The notes under the pieces were generated by a model. That model worked only from the letters and a program-made list of their open reading frames with translations. It had not been told where the DNA came from and did not search any database. The translations under genes were made by a program, and so were the position numbers. Below, piece after piece: positions 1 to 8,633 of a DNA stretch of 64,000 nucleotides. Positions within the stretch are counted from its first letter, which is position 1. Each line of letters opens with the position of its first letter. Where the stretch lies: positions 169,270-233,269 of the forward strand of contig JBFLKU010000012.1 in NCBI GenBank assembly GCA_040883315.1. Direction: 5' to 3'. The DNA comes from JAFGUF01 sp040883315. Lineage in GTDB: Bacteria; Bacillota; Clostridia; Christensenellales; UMGS416.

Positions 1-54
1 CCATTCTATTAATAAAATGTTTTAATTTTGTTACAATTTATAGAAGTTTGATGC

Positions 55-83
55 TTGACAGTGGCATATATACAATATAAAAT
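55..83 (+). promoter_or_regulatory. Strong sigma-A type promoter, possibly leaderless
   Basis: The -35 box TTGACA (55-60) and the -10 box TAAAAT (78-83) are separated by 17 nt. The next in-frame ATG (91) is exactly 7 nt after the -10 box, so transcription would begin at or next to the start codon. No ribosome binding site is visible. A TTG at 55 in the same frame lies inside the -35 box and cannot be translated from this transcript. Confidence 0.65.
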
Positions 84-90
84 GACTATC

Positions 91-1125
91 ATGGAATTTA
101 AGCTGTATAAAAATATAAAAACACTTGTTTTAATCATAATGATTTTTTCTGTTTCACTTTCATTCAGTGGGTGCATAGACGGCGAACTCGATGTATCCCG
201 CCTTATGGAGAAGCCTCTGGAATACAACATGCCTATAGGCAAAAATGTGGAAGAACGCTTTCTTGGCACAGAGCCTACAATAATAAATGATTATGCAGGA
301 TATTATGTTGATGTTCATCCTGTTTATGGTCAAAGCGTCAGAATATCTCAGCTGCCATTAATTCCACAGATGATAATGGAAGCATATAACAATAATTCTA
401 CTAAAGTAAACTATCAGTTTAAAGAAAAATTCAGGAACAGCCTGACTGTATATAACGATATTCATGAAAAGGTGCTGGAACTGGAGCTTTCATCCGACGG
501 CACAATATACGCACGAAAAGACAAAAAAAGCCCTGTATTCAGATTCCCTGAATATGTGTACTATGCTATAGAGGGAATATTGTGGAATATGGGTGACGCA
601 GCTGTAAACAAAACTGAAACCTGCAATTCACTTATAGAGCCGCTGGCTGATTGGTCGCCATCTATGGGTCCTGAGCTGATTGAGCTCCGCCTAGAGCACG
701 ACGTTAAAACTATGCTTTATATTATGTATGGTTATTCAGATGCTTTGTTTATTACATACGAGACATATTCAACATTGGCTCTAGATAGACAATACAAAAT
801 ATATATGCTTTTGGCATATGAAGGCTACGACTTCGTAGAGGATACATTTTGGCCAAGATATGGAGAGGTGATACCTGTTCAGCTGATTTATTCATGGGTA
901 GAGGGAAATATCTGGACACTTACAGAAATCAAGTTTGCTTCATACAATAAGTATGGCAAAATGCCGCAGGAAAACATCAGAAAGATACTTCCGTTCTTGG
1001 ATACTCAAAAGGCTTTAGCTGCCCTAGAAGATACCACAAAATACGAGGAAGAGCTAGAGAGGCAAGCTATGGAATATCTATCCGATATTGGCAAGGGAAA
1101 TATTAAAGTTGTAGATAGAAAATAG
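91..1125 (+). CDS. Putative lipoprotein of unknown function
   Basis: About 344 residues from the ATG at 91. The N-terminus has lysines, a hydrophobic stretch and the lipobox S-F-S-G-C (Cys near residue 28), so this should be a membrane-anchored lipoprotein on the outer face. The rest is a soluble domain rich in aromatic residues with no motif I recognise. The start is chosen because the promoter at 55-83 lies over every earlier in-frame start codon. The gene stands alone, convergent with the prephenate dehydrogenase gene. The function is unknown; substrate binding or envelope maintenance would be guesses. Confidence 0.75.
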   Translation: MEFKLYKNIKTLVLIIMIFSVSLSFSGCIDGELDVSRLMEKPLEYNMPIGKNVEERFLGTEPTIINDYAGYYVDVHPVYGQSVRISQLPLIPQMIMEAYNNNSTKVNYQFKEKFRNSLTVYNDIHEKVLELELSSDGTIYARKDKKSPVFRFPEYVYYAIEGILWNMGDAAVNKTETCNSLIEPLADWSPSMGPELIELRLEHDVKTMLYIMYGYSDALFITYETYSTLALDRQYKIYMLLAYEGYDFVEDTFWPRYGEVIPVQLIYSWVEGNIWTLTEIKFASYNKYGKMPQENIRKILPFLDTQKALAALEDTTKYEEELERQAMEYLSDIGKGNIKVVDRK

Positions 1126-1275
1126 AGAATACTATTTAAAATAAAAAGAAATTCAATAGATAATTATGTTCATTTTTATAGTTACTAATGTTTTAAAAGC
1201 AAAAATAATCTGACACCACTTACAAAACCGTATCAGCTAATAAAAAATTTTGATTGTATATTGAGGTTTTTTGCT

Positions 1276-2151
1276 CTATTTATTCAGCTGCAGCTCCGTC
1301 ACTTTTTCTCTCATTTGTGCGGCCTGCTTCATCTTGTTTCGCAGGTTCTCTACATCACAGTCTTTAATTGAATCTTCCAGCTCCTTGAGCCCTGCACGAA
1401 GCTGCGCAATTTCTCCAACTAGCATGTCTTTATTCTCGCAGAAAAGCTCGCTCCACATTTCGTCATTTATCATTGCAACTCTGGTAACATCACGGAAACT
1501 TCCTGCTGAAAATTCCTCCACGTTTCTATCTTTTGAACAAAGCATATATGCAACTGCCAAAACATGAGGCAGCTGGCTGGTGTATGCTATCATTTCATCA
1601 TGGTTGGCTGCAGAAGATTCCACTATTTTGCCGGCTCCCAGCGTTTTTGCGAACTCTACTACCAGTTCCTTACCCTCATCTGCGCTATTGTCTATTATAT
1701 ATCTACAGTTTGTAAAAAGATTGTCTGTGCTATAATCAAAGCCTTTGTGTTCTCTGCCAGCCATAGGATGTCCGCCAACGTAGGCTATGCTCTCTGGTAT
1801 CAATTCCGGTATCACATCCATTACTTCCCTTTTCACACCACAGATGTCAGTTACAACGCATCCTTGTTTAATGTGATGTATGTTTTGCTTAATGAATTTA
1901 ATAGTCTGTGCTGGATATAAAGAAATAATTACAAAATCAGCATCTTCCAACGCTGCCTGCGCATCACTTGTAGCTTCATCTGCCAAAGAAAGGCTCTTTA
2001 TTTTATCTAGTACTTTTTCGTCTATTTCAAGCGCAGTAATTTTCACTGGTCTATCCGGACTTTTTGCAAGGGATTTTAAGATAGATCCCCCCATCAGTCC
2101 TGCACCTACAACCGTTACTTTCGCTTTGCTAAGTGTCATCTTTTCGTTCAT
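1276..2151 (-). CDS. tyrA: Prephenate dehydrogenase
   Basis: Oxidative decarboxylation of prephenate to 4-hydroxyphenylpyruvate in tyrosine synthesis, cytoplasmic. The N-terminal Rossmann motif G-A-G-L-M-G is at residues 16-21, the family signature V-G-G-H-P-M-A-G at 125-132, the catalytic-type His in S-Q-L-P-H near 196, and a substrate-binding-type Arg in the F-R-D-V-T-R segment near 220. The length (291) fits a monofunctional enzyme with no chorismate mutase or ACT domain, so feedback control by an ACT domain is absent. The start at 2151 has GAGAAAGG at good spacing; an internal ATG four codons later is less likely. It has its own promoter. Confidence 0.93.
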   Translation of the reverse strand: MNEKMTLSKAKVTVVGAGLMGGSILKSLAKSPDRPVKITALEIDEKVLDKIKSLSLADEATSDAQAALEDADFVIISLYPAQTIKFIKQNIHHIKQGCVVTDICGVKREVMDVIPELIPESIAYVGGHPMAGREHKGFDYSTDNLFTNCRYIIDNSADEGKELVVEFAKTLGAGKIVESSAANHDEMIAYTSQLPHVLAVAYMLCSKDRNVEEFSAGSFRDVTRVAMINDEMWSELFCENKDMLVGEIAQLRAGLKELEDSIKDCDVENLRNKMKQAAQMREKVTELQLNK

Positions 2152-2198
2152 AAGAATGCCTTTCTCGTGTCGCGATCACTGTCTCAATTATTCAAAAC

Positions 2199-2227
2199 AT
2201 TCTACTTTATATATTGCACTATGTCAA
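2199..2227 (-). promoter_or_regulatory. Promoter for tyrA
   Basis: On the minus strand TTGACA (2227-2222), a 17-nt spacer and TAGAAT (2204-2199) form a near-consensus promoter. It lies just past the end of the DUF4340 gene, so tyrA can be transcribed independently of the ABC export unit upstream. Confidence 0.7.
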
Positions 2228-2233
2228 CAATTC

Positions 2234-3706
2234 TCAGTATTCGCAATCAAGGTTCCCATCTAAAAGCAGCTGATATCTTTCCGATAGTCTGTCAATCTGT
2301 TCTTTGTTCACCAGATACAATGCTTCTTCCCCATTCTTTCTGGCTATATAGTGCGAGTTGCTATATTCGAAAAACTCAACCATTACTTCATCTTTATATT
2401 CAGAGTTCAGACTAAATAGTATGCTCCCTATTTTTTCTCCTGCTTCTATACCTTCAATTGATAAATCATCAATCTTTATAGTAACAACGTCTTGATAAAA
2501 CAGAAGCTTTTGGTCATTAATATTAGATGAATTATTTTTTTCTTCATACAAGTTGTCTATATAAATCATATTTTCCGTTATTAAATTCCCGTCTGCATCC
2601 AAAGCAGTAGAGCCGTCTATGTTTTTTACTGTGCTTTGCACAATGTATATATTAATCTGCATATCCGGTAAGTCTATTGCTACGTTTTCAACCACGTCAA
2701 TATTTATCAAGTCCAGATTTGCTTCCGCTATCGTAAATGCAGAATAATCAATAAAGGGAACTTTTTCTTTTGCTATTGAATAAATATTCCCATCTCCGCT
2801 AAATTTTAAAGAGTAATTTTCGGCATCTCCATACTCTCCAATGGAAAAGCTTTGCATCTCTCCCGATTCTGCCAATATATCCGCTGAAAAAAGCGGCTTG
2901 TCCAGCCCATATTTACTCGCTTCATTTTCGCCTATAGCTATCACTTTTTCTCCTGTCAGCTCCACTATAGTTGTGATCATACCAGTGTATTTACTGCTAC
3001 CGTACATCACAGCAGTGTCTATATCGTGGCAAAAAGGCTCTATGAATTCCCAGTAGCATAGCGTGATATCATTTTCCGGCAAAGTTCTTCTTATAGTAAA
3101 CTCTTCACTAAGTGAGTTTTTAATCTTTATCTCTTTCATATTGGCATGCTCTATATTCACGCCCTTTATCAGAAGCAAATCCTCCAGCTTGATATTTCCA
3201 TATATATAATATGCCATATCCACAGTATATACTTTCCTAAATACTGATGACTGCAAATAGTACTGATTTTCTATCGGAGACTTGTCCCCTATCGTCACGC
3301 TCTGCGGCGCCATTCCTTCATAGTATGTAGTGATTATAGATGAAGGAGCTAGCATGCCATAAACATCTTCTGTGTCTTCTGCTTCGCTTACGGTTATATC
3401 TGCCATGATGTGAGTAACCATATACGCAAGTTCGTATACTACCCCTTGGTCTAGCTCAGCTTCTTCGTTTCCCTGAATGTACCATTGCTCGTTTTCTTTC
3501 ACCAAGGCTATCTTTCCAAATTCGTTTTCTATCTCTATCTTCTCTACTATATCTACAGAATAGTTTGTGATATATACACTTTGTATTGTTTCTTCTGATA
3601 TTTCATTTGCATTTCTATCGATATATACATTCAGCAAAATATTAGCCATTACTAGTGAAACCAGAACTATAAACAGAATTAATATATTTTTAATTGGCTT
3701 ATTCAT
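2234..3706 (-). CDS. DUF4340 domain protein of an ABC-2 export unit
   Basis: A 490-residue protein with one N-terminal membrane helix (about residues 8-28) and a long extracytoplasmic part. Segments such as W-Y-I-Q-G near residue 71 followed by beta-rich repeats fit the DUF4340 family, which commonly sits next to GldG-like proteins and ABC-2 permeases. It is the last gene of a four-gene minus-strand unit, 3 nt after the GldG-like gene. It probably contributes to an extracytoplasmic part of the transporter complex. The substrate is unknown. The family name rests on context and general sequence character and is not proven here. Confidence 0.78.
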   Translation of the reverse strand: MNKPIKNILILFIVLVSLVMANILLNVYIDRNANEISEETIQSVYITNYSVDIVEKIEIENEFGKIALVKENEQWYIQGNEEAELDQGVVYELAYMVTHIMADITVSEAEDTEDVYGMLAPSSIITTYYEGMAPQSVTIGDKSPIENQYYLQSSVFRKVYTVDMAYYIYGNIKLEDLLLIKGVNIEHANMKEIKIKNSLSEEFTIRRTLPENDITLCYWEFIEPFCHDIDTAVMYGSSKYTGMITTIVELTGEKVIAIGENEASKYGLDKPLFSADILAESGEMQSFSIGEYGDAENYSLKFSGDGNIYSIAKEKVPFIDYSAFTIAEANLDLINIDVVENVAIDLPDMQINIYIVQSTVKNIDGSTALDADGNLITENMIYIDNLYEEKNNSSNINDQKLLFYQDVVTIKIDDLSIEGIEAGEKIGSILFSLNSEYKDEVMVEFFEYSNSHYIARKNGEEALYLVNKEQIDRLSERYQLLLDGNLDCEY

Positions 3707-3709
3707 ATA

Positions 3710-5173
3710 TTATAAGTTTTTCCTTTTAATAAATATAAATATTCCTATGCCGAAAATCAGCAGTGGTATCGCCACGCATACTATCCCAATTATAAAGTAT
3801 GCCTGATTCATTGTAGCAATCATCAGAGGTGCTTCTGCCAAAGGTTTACTGGATATATAGAAATCCTGTTCCTCGTCCGCCAGATACGCTACGCACTTAA
3901 GCATAAAGTCTTTGTTTCTATATACGTTTTGGCTAAATGCCTGTGCATATGTAAAAAGCGCCGGTGATGATAGCACCATCAGTTTACTATCATTTTCTGC
4001 ATCAGATGCCAATGCCATCACTGGGAATTCCCCGTATTCAGCAAAAACATCCGGCTTATCATCCATTTCACTGCTCCACGGCTCGATATATGAAGTATCA
4101 GAAGTATATAGCAATGTTTCGATGGTTATGTCTGTATCATTAATTTTTTCCGGCAATATCAGCCTTCCTGCATTCATTCCCAATAACATCTTATAGTCTC
4201 CTAGTATAAAATCATTGGTTATTTCATTCTCATTCATATCGGCAATTATAAATGAATACATATAATCACTGTCGCCTGTTACGGCAATATTACCAAGGTC
4301 TGTCTCCTTTATTATCCCTTTTCCAAATCCTATGTTATATCTTTGAGCCAATGAAACTACATTAGATAAATCATTTGATGCATAAATTGAAGGGTCTATT
4401 GCCAAGATCATCTTGCCTCCGTCATCCATAAATTCATCTAATATGTCTCTTTCTATAGGCGTTATGTCGCTATCTGGTGAAATGATTAATACAATGTCAT
4501 CACTCTGCATTTCGCTCTGTCCGTTTAGCAGATTCAGCATTCCTACTTGATAGTTTTCATTTATTAATATTTCCTTTATACTCTCAATTGCCTGATTATC
4601 TGATATATGGTTATCTAGTATCCATATTTTTTGGTTTTTGGGGCTTATCACGTATTTTATAGCACCGGTTATGGCGTCCTCAGCACTAAAGCCATCATAT
4701 GATTCGCTTTCTGAATCATATAAATATAGCTGCCCGTAGTCTAAAACCCTGTATATTTGGGTTCTGTCATTCGTATCATATGAATTGCTTATTATTATAC
4801 TTCCTGCGGAAACTTCTGTATTCGAGAATTCATTATAGTGTTCTACCGCTCCAGGGTTTTGCACTATGTCTATGTTCACTACGTGGATTTTGCTTGTTTC
4901 AGCCGAGTAATTTTTCAACAGCTCCTGTATGTTGGCATCCTCTATTCCCGCAGTTTCTGTAGTATATATAAATATGTCTGTTTCCAGCCTGCCCAATATA
5001 TCCTTTGATGTGCTTGTCAGAGAGTAAAGCCTATGTGCTGTCATGTCCAACGATAGGTTGAAATTCGAATCAAGTGCTGATACAAACAAATTAGCTAAAA
5101 GTATTACGGCTATCAGCCCTAGAAGAATTATAGAAGAGTAGATAGTATATTTAATTTTTCTGTTTCTTTTCAT
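3710..5173 (-). CDS. GldG-like ABC transporter auxiliary protein
   Basis: 487 residues with an N-terminal helix (about 10-30), a large extracytoplasmic domain and a C-terminal helix (about 455-480) followed by K-R-K. Features of the GldG/ABC-type auxiliary family are visible: the early L-S-L-D-M-T-A-H-R-L-Y-S-L-T segment and the later I-L-D-E-F-M-D-D-G-G-K-M-I-L-A-I-D-P stretch. In Bacteroidetes GldFG with GldA supports gliding; here there is no gliding machinery, so a general export or envelope role is more likely. The gene follows the permease with 1 nt between them. Confidence 0.85.
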   Translation of the reverse strand: MKRNRKIKYTIYSSIILLGLIAVILLANLFVSALDSNFNLSLDMTAHRLYSLTSTSKDILGRLETDIFIYTTETAGIEDANIQELLKNYSAETSKIHVVNIDIVQNPGAVEHYNEFSNTEVSAGSIIISNSYDTNDRTQIYRVLDYGQLYLYDSESESYDGFSAEDAITGAIKYVISPKNQKIWILDNHISDNQAIESIKEILINENYQVGMLNLLNGQSEMQSDDIVLIISPDSDITPIERDILDEFMDDGGKMILAIDPSIYASNDLSNVVSLAQRYNIGFGKGIIKETDLGNIAVTGDSDYMYSFIIADMNENEITNDFILGDYKMLLGMNAGRLILPEKINDTDITIETLLYTSDTSYIEPWSSEMDDKPDVFAEYGEFPVMALASDAENDSKLMVLSSPALFTYAQAFSQNVYRNKDFMLKCVAYLADEEQDFYISSKPLAEAPLMIATMNQAYFIIGIVCVAIPLLIFGIGIFIFIKRKNL

Positions 5174-5174
5174 A

Positions 5175-5879
5175 CTAGCCCCACCTTCTTTTTTCTATAC
5201 TCAAAAATGACATATATATAAACAGCACTATAAAGCTGATATAGTAAACAATATTCGCAGTAGAGAATGTTCCTAGAATAAACGGTTCCAATCTTTCAAA
5301 AAGTGACAGCCACGAAAGCATATTCACTATTGCATTGTTTGATACCAATGATATTGCAGCATCTGCCACCCATATCAGCAGCATAAAAGCCGCCGTCAAT
5401 ATCGCTGCCGTAATCTGACTGTCTGTAGTGGTTGATATAAACATACCTACAGCTATCATCACCAGCCCCAGCAGCAAAAATCCAATATATGCACACAATA
5501 TTTCGCCAAATATAGGTGCACCAAATATGCCTATTATAACAGGCATTATCAGTGACAATAACAGTGTAACCAAGAAAACGGTTGATGCAGAAAAGTATTT
5601 TGCCAGTATAATATCTCTTACAGATACTCCCGATGTCAGCAGAAGCTGGTCTGTCTTGTCCTTACGCTCTTGCGAGAACATCCTCATGGTCAATATAGGT
5701 ACTACAATCACAAACACAAAACTAAGCGAGCCTAAAGTTGATGCAAAATTCGTACTTAGAACTATTATATTTGTTAAAGAAAAGAATATTCCGCCTATCA
5801 GCATAAATGTACCCATAAATGCATATGCAATAGGAGACAAGAAATAACTTTTTAGCTCTCTAATATATATTGCTTTCAT
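5175..5879 (-). CDS. ABC-2 type permease (GldF-like)
   Basis: A 234-residue integral membrane protein with about six predicted helices and the typical ABC-2 segment M-R-M-F-S-Q-E-R-K-D-K-T-D-Q-L-L after the second helix. It should form the transport channel with the ATPase encoded just upstream; the two genes overlap by 4 nt, which suggests translational coupling. Together with the GldG-like and DUF4340 proteins it makes one export unit. The substrate cannot be read from the sequence. Confidence 0.88.
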   Translation of the reverse strand: MKAIYIRELKSYFLSPIAYAFMGTFMLIGGIFFSLTNIIVLSTNFASTLGSLSFVFVIVVPILTMRMFSQERKDKTDQLLLTSGVSVRDIILAKYFSASTVFLVTLLLSLIMPVIIGIFGAPIFGEILCAYIGFLLLGLVMIAVGMFISTTTDSQITAAILTAAFMLLIWVADAAISLVSNNAIVNMLSWLSLFERLEPFILGTFSTANIVYYISFIVLFIYMSFLSIEKRRWG

Positions 5880-6826
5880 TTTTCCTTCTCCTCGTTTGCT
5901 CTTGTAACCTGCAGAAAAATATCTTCTAATGTGTTTTCTTTGGGTCTCATCATAATTATCTCTTTTTTGTTATTTACTGCAGCATTAAATATGCTCTCTC
6001 TTGCGCCGCCGCCTTTCTTGCAGTTTATAATAAAATCAAATGAATTTCCCTCTAATTCACCTACCGGCACTACAGATACTATGTCTTTTATCTTTTTAAG
6101 CTCATCTGAAAAGCTCTCATCTGTTTTTTTAATCCGCACTTCTATACAGTCGTTTTCATTCAATGATTTTTTCAAGTTATCTAGTGTGTCACATGCCGCT
6201 ATCTTTCCTTTGCTCAGAATAATTATCCTGTGGCATATTTGTGTAACCTCAGCCAATATATGAGATGAAACAATAATCGTATGCTTTTTGCCCAGTTTTT
6301 TTATTAGATTTCTTATTTGTATAATCTGATTTGGGTCAAGCCCTATTGTAGGTTCATCCAGTATTAATATCTCCGGATTGCCTATCAGCGCCTGTGCTAT
6401 TCCCAGCCTCTGTACATATCCTTTAGATAGATTTTTGCACAGTCTCTTTCGCACTTCGCCTATTCCTGTCAAGGCACATATTTCTTCTATATGCTTTGCT
6501 TGCTGCTCTTTTCCCACGCCTTTTAGCGATGCACAAAAATCCAGATATTCATCAACAGTCATGTCCATATATACTGGAGGCTTCTCCGGTAGATATCCTA
6601 TTTTCGCTTTTGCTTTTTTAGGCTCTTTCAGTATATCGTGTCCATCTATTTCTACTGTGCCTTCATCTGATGAAATATACCCTGTTGCTATATTCATAAT
6701 AGTGGTCTTGCCTGCTCCATTTTCGCCGAGAAGCCCTATTATTTCATTTTTTTCTACCGTAAAGCTGATATCCGATATGCCCAAATTGCTGCCGTAATAT
6801 TTGCTTACATTTTTAAGATTTATCAT
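5876..6826 (-). CDS. ABC transporter ATP-binding protein
   Basis: A 316-residue ATPase that should drive the ABC-2 permease. Walker A G-E-N-G-A-G-K-T-T is at residues 34-42, the signature L-S-K-G-Y-V-Q at 133-139 and Walker B I-L-I-L-D-E-P at 153-159, with a switch His in V-S-S-H-I-L. The C-terminal 80 residues are a family extension seen in GldA/CcmA-type ATPases. It is the first gene of the four-gene unit, read from the promoter at 6871-6900. Confidence 0.93.
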   Translation of the reverse strand: MINLKNVSKYYGSNLGISDISFTVEKNEIIGLLGENGAGKTTIMNIATGYISSDEGTVEIDGHDILKEPKKAKAKIGYLPEKPPVYMDMTVDEYLDFCASLKGVGKEQQAKHIEEICALTGIGEVRKRLCKNLSKGYVQRLGIAQALIGNPEILILDEPTIGLDPNQIIQIRNLIKKLGKKHTIIVSSHILAEVTQICHRIIILSKGKIAACDTLDNLKKSLNENDCIEVRIKKTDESFSDELKKIKDIVSVVPVGELEGNSFDFIINCKKGGGARESIFNAAVNNKKEIIMMRPKENTLEDIFLQVTRANEEKEK

Positions 6827-6870
6827 TAAATTGTTCCTTCCTCAAAAAGGATTCTGTAAATAGTTGACTT

Positions 6871-6900
6871 ATTATATCACTTTATTTTATTATTTTGCAA
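6871..6900 (-). promoter_or_regulatory. Promoter for the ABC-2 export unit
   Basis: Minus strand TTGCAA (6900-6895), 18-nt spacer, TATAAT (6876-6871). It diverges from the promoter of the FtsB/DivIC-like gene, 17 nt away. Confidence 0.6.
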
Positions 6901-6916
6901 ACTTACATTTATGCTT

Positions 6917-6945
6917 TTGCACCTTAATATAAAATATGATATACT
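6917..6945 (+). promoter_or_regulatory. Promoter for the FtsB/DivIC-like gene
   Basis: TTGCAC (6917-6922), 17-nt spacer, TATACT (6940-6945). The coding start at 6989 has an excellent AAGGAGG ribosome binding site. Confidence 0.55.
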
Positions 6946-6988
6946 TACCATGTATAAAGATATGATATAGGGAAAAGGAGGAAAAGCT

Positions 6989-7360
6989 ATGGCACAGGCC
7001 AAAAGAGCAAGAAGTTCACCCAGTGGAATTAAAGTATCATCCGGCGGAAAAAGAGCAAGAAAAGCTAAAGACCATTATAATTCTATTTCAAATAAAAGAC
7101 GATTTATAGTCTTTTTGTCATGCTTTGCATTTGTTGTTTTAATAACAGGCATCGCTATGGCTGGTTCTCTTAAAAATTTAAACGAGCTTAATGACCAAAA
7201 GGCTGCACTTTTAGAGCAAAAGGAAGACTTGGAAATCACTAGCGAAAGACTAAGCCAGGAAGTAGAATACACAAACACCAAGGAGTTTGTAGAATATATG
7301 GCACGTAAATTATTGGGATGGATAAATCCTAATGACAAAAAATATATTATTGTTGATTAG
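6989..7360 (+). CDS. Septum formation initiator (FtsB/DivIC-like)
   Basis: A 123-residue bitopic membrane protein of the FtsB/DivIC family that links early and late divisome proteins. It has a basic cytoplasmic N-terminus rich in Lys and Arg (1-38), one helix (39-59), a coiled coil (about 60-95) and the family C-terminal segment E-Y-M-A-R-K-L-L-G-W-I near 102-112. It is the first gene of a plus-strand run with thymidine kinase. In many Firmicutes divIC is next to an S1-domain gene; that neighbour is missing here, so DivIC cannot be separated from FtsB by context. Confidence 0.88.
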   Translation: MAQAKRARSSPSGIKVSSGGKRARKAKDHYNSISNKRRFIVFLSCFAFVVLITGIAMAGSLKNLNELNDQKAALLEQKEDLEITSERLSQEVEYTNTKEFVEYMARKLLGWINPNDKKYIIVD

Positions 7361-7383
7361 TTTAGTTAAGACGAGGTAGAAGT

Positions 7384-8028
7384 ATGGCGAAATTATACTA
7401 CAGATACGCAGTGATGGGCGCTGGCAAGTCCACGCAATTGCTGCAGATAGCATATGATTATGAAAAGAACAATAAGCGCAAAATTCTTTGTTTAAAACCC
7501 AAATCTGACACAAAAGCGCAAGACTATATTGTAAGCAGACTAGAGGATGGCACTATCAAAAGAAAGTGCGATTTTTTAATTCAACCAGATAAAGGGTGGC
7601 TATACTCTACTCTTAAAACAGAGATACATAGGTCTAGAAAAAACGGAAAGCCTATTGCTATTATATTGATTGATGAAAGCCAGTTCCTATCCAGAGAAAA
7701 TGTGTGGGATTTAGCCAGAGTTGTAACATATTTGGACATTCCTGTAATATGCTTCGGACTAAAGGTAGATGCATTCGGCAATCCTTTCCCAGGCAGCACC
7801 AATCTTTTCGCTCTGGCACAGGACATTGAGGAAGTGACTACCAGAGCCATCTGTCGGCTTTCAAAAAAGCCAAAAAAGGCAACTATGCAGCTGAGGTGCG
7901 TAGACGGAGAGCCAGTGTTTGAAGGTGACCAGATTGCAATAGAGAACGATATGGATATTCTGTATGAGCCAATATCTTTAGGAGAATATATAAAGCTATA
8001 CGACGAATACATAAATAATAAAAAATAG
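7384..8028 (+). CDS. tdk: Thymidine kinase, zinc site degenerate
   Basis: Phosphorylates thymidine to dTMP in the salvage pathway. The 214-residue protein has the P-loop M-G-A-G-K-S-T (11-17), the base Glu in I-D-E-S-Q-F-L (Glu98) and the lasso-region segment F-G-L-K-V-D-A-F-G. In typical type II kinases the C-terminal zinc ribbon has C-x-x-C and C-R-x-H. Here only Cys157 is kept (C-R-L-S), and the second pair is replaced by Y-E-P-I-S, so the zinc site looks lost. The gene lies 23 nt after the FtsB-like gene and has an AGGTAG ribosome binding site. Confidence 0.88.
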   Translation: MAKLYYRYAVMGAGKSTQLLQIAYDYEKNNKRKILCLKPKSDTKAQDYIVSRLEDGTIKRKCDFLIQPDKGWLYSTLKTEIHRSRKNGKPIAIILIDESQFLSRENVWDLARVVTYLDIPVICFGLKVDAFGNPFPGSTNLFALAQDIEEVTTRAICRLSKKPKKATMQLRCVDGEPVFEGDQIAIENDMDILYEPISLGEYIKLYDEYINNKK

Positions 8029-8050
8029 TAAGGAAATCACAAGAAGCAAA

Positions 8051-8632
8051 GTGGCATACAGAAAAAAACTAAAAGATTTGTTTTTAACGTCGCTAAAATT
8101 AGGGGCGTTTACTTTTGGGGGTGGATACGCCATGTTTCCGCTCCTGCAAAGAGAATATGCACAAAATAAGGGATATTTTACTGATGATGAAATGCTGGAC
8201 ATTCTGGCAGTTGCTCAGTCTTTGCCGGGAATGCTGGCAATAAATGCGTGCATATTAATAGGATATCGGCTCTGTTCATATCTTGGAGCATTTGTGGCTG
8301 TTTTGGGAATAGCACTTCCTTCTGTAATAGTCATGTCCATTATTTCATTTTTCTATGTGCAGTTCAGCACCAATTTATATGTAATAGCAGCCCTAAAAGG
8401 CATTAGAGTAGCTGTCATTGCACTTTTGGTACAGGCAGTTATAAAGCTTGGAAAACAAGGGGTGAAGGGATTATTCGGCTGGATAATGGCTATTTCCGCA
8501 TTTTTACTAGCTATTTTATCAAATATTCATCTCATTTTTATCATAATTGCAAGCTGCATAATAGGCATTTTGTACATGTATTTATTCGAGAAAAATGATG
8601 AAACTAAATCACAAGCTAAGGAGGAGAAGTAG
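8051..8632 (+). CDS. Chromate transporter, first half
   Basis: A 193-residue short-chain CHR family protein. The motif F-G-G-G-Y-A-M-F-P-L-L near residues 24-34 and a P-G near residue 59 (S-L-P-G-M) are typical. Short CHR proteins usually come as adjacent pairs that act as one anion transporter. The start is GTG at 8051. The gene is 22 nt after tdk and overlaps nothing. In anaerobes the natural substrate may be sulfate or another anion rather than chromate; that is inference. Confidence 0.9.
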   Translation: MAYRKKLKDLFLTSLKLGAFTFGGGYAMFPLLQREYAQNKGYFTDDEMLDILAVAQSLPGMLAINACILIGYRLCSYLGAFVAVLGIALPSVIVMSIISFFYVQFSTNLYVIAALKGIRVAVIALLVQAVIKLGKQGVKGLFGWIMAISAFLLAILSNIHLIFIIIASCIIGILYMYLFEKNDETKSQAKEEK

Positions 8633-8633
8633 C

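Noticed and set aside
9..269. Minus-strand open frame opposite the first lipoprotein
   Set aside because: It lies fully antisense to the promoter and coding region of a convincing lipoprotein gene and has no family features or ribosome binding site.
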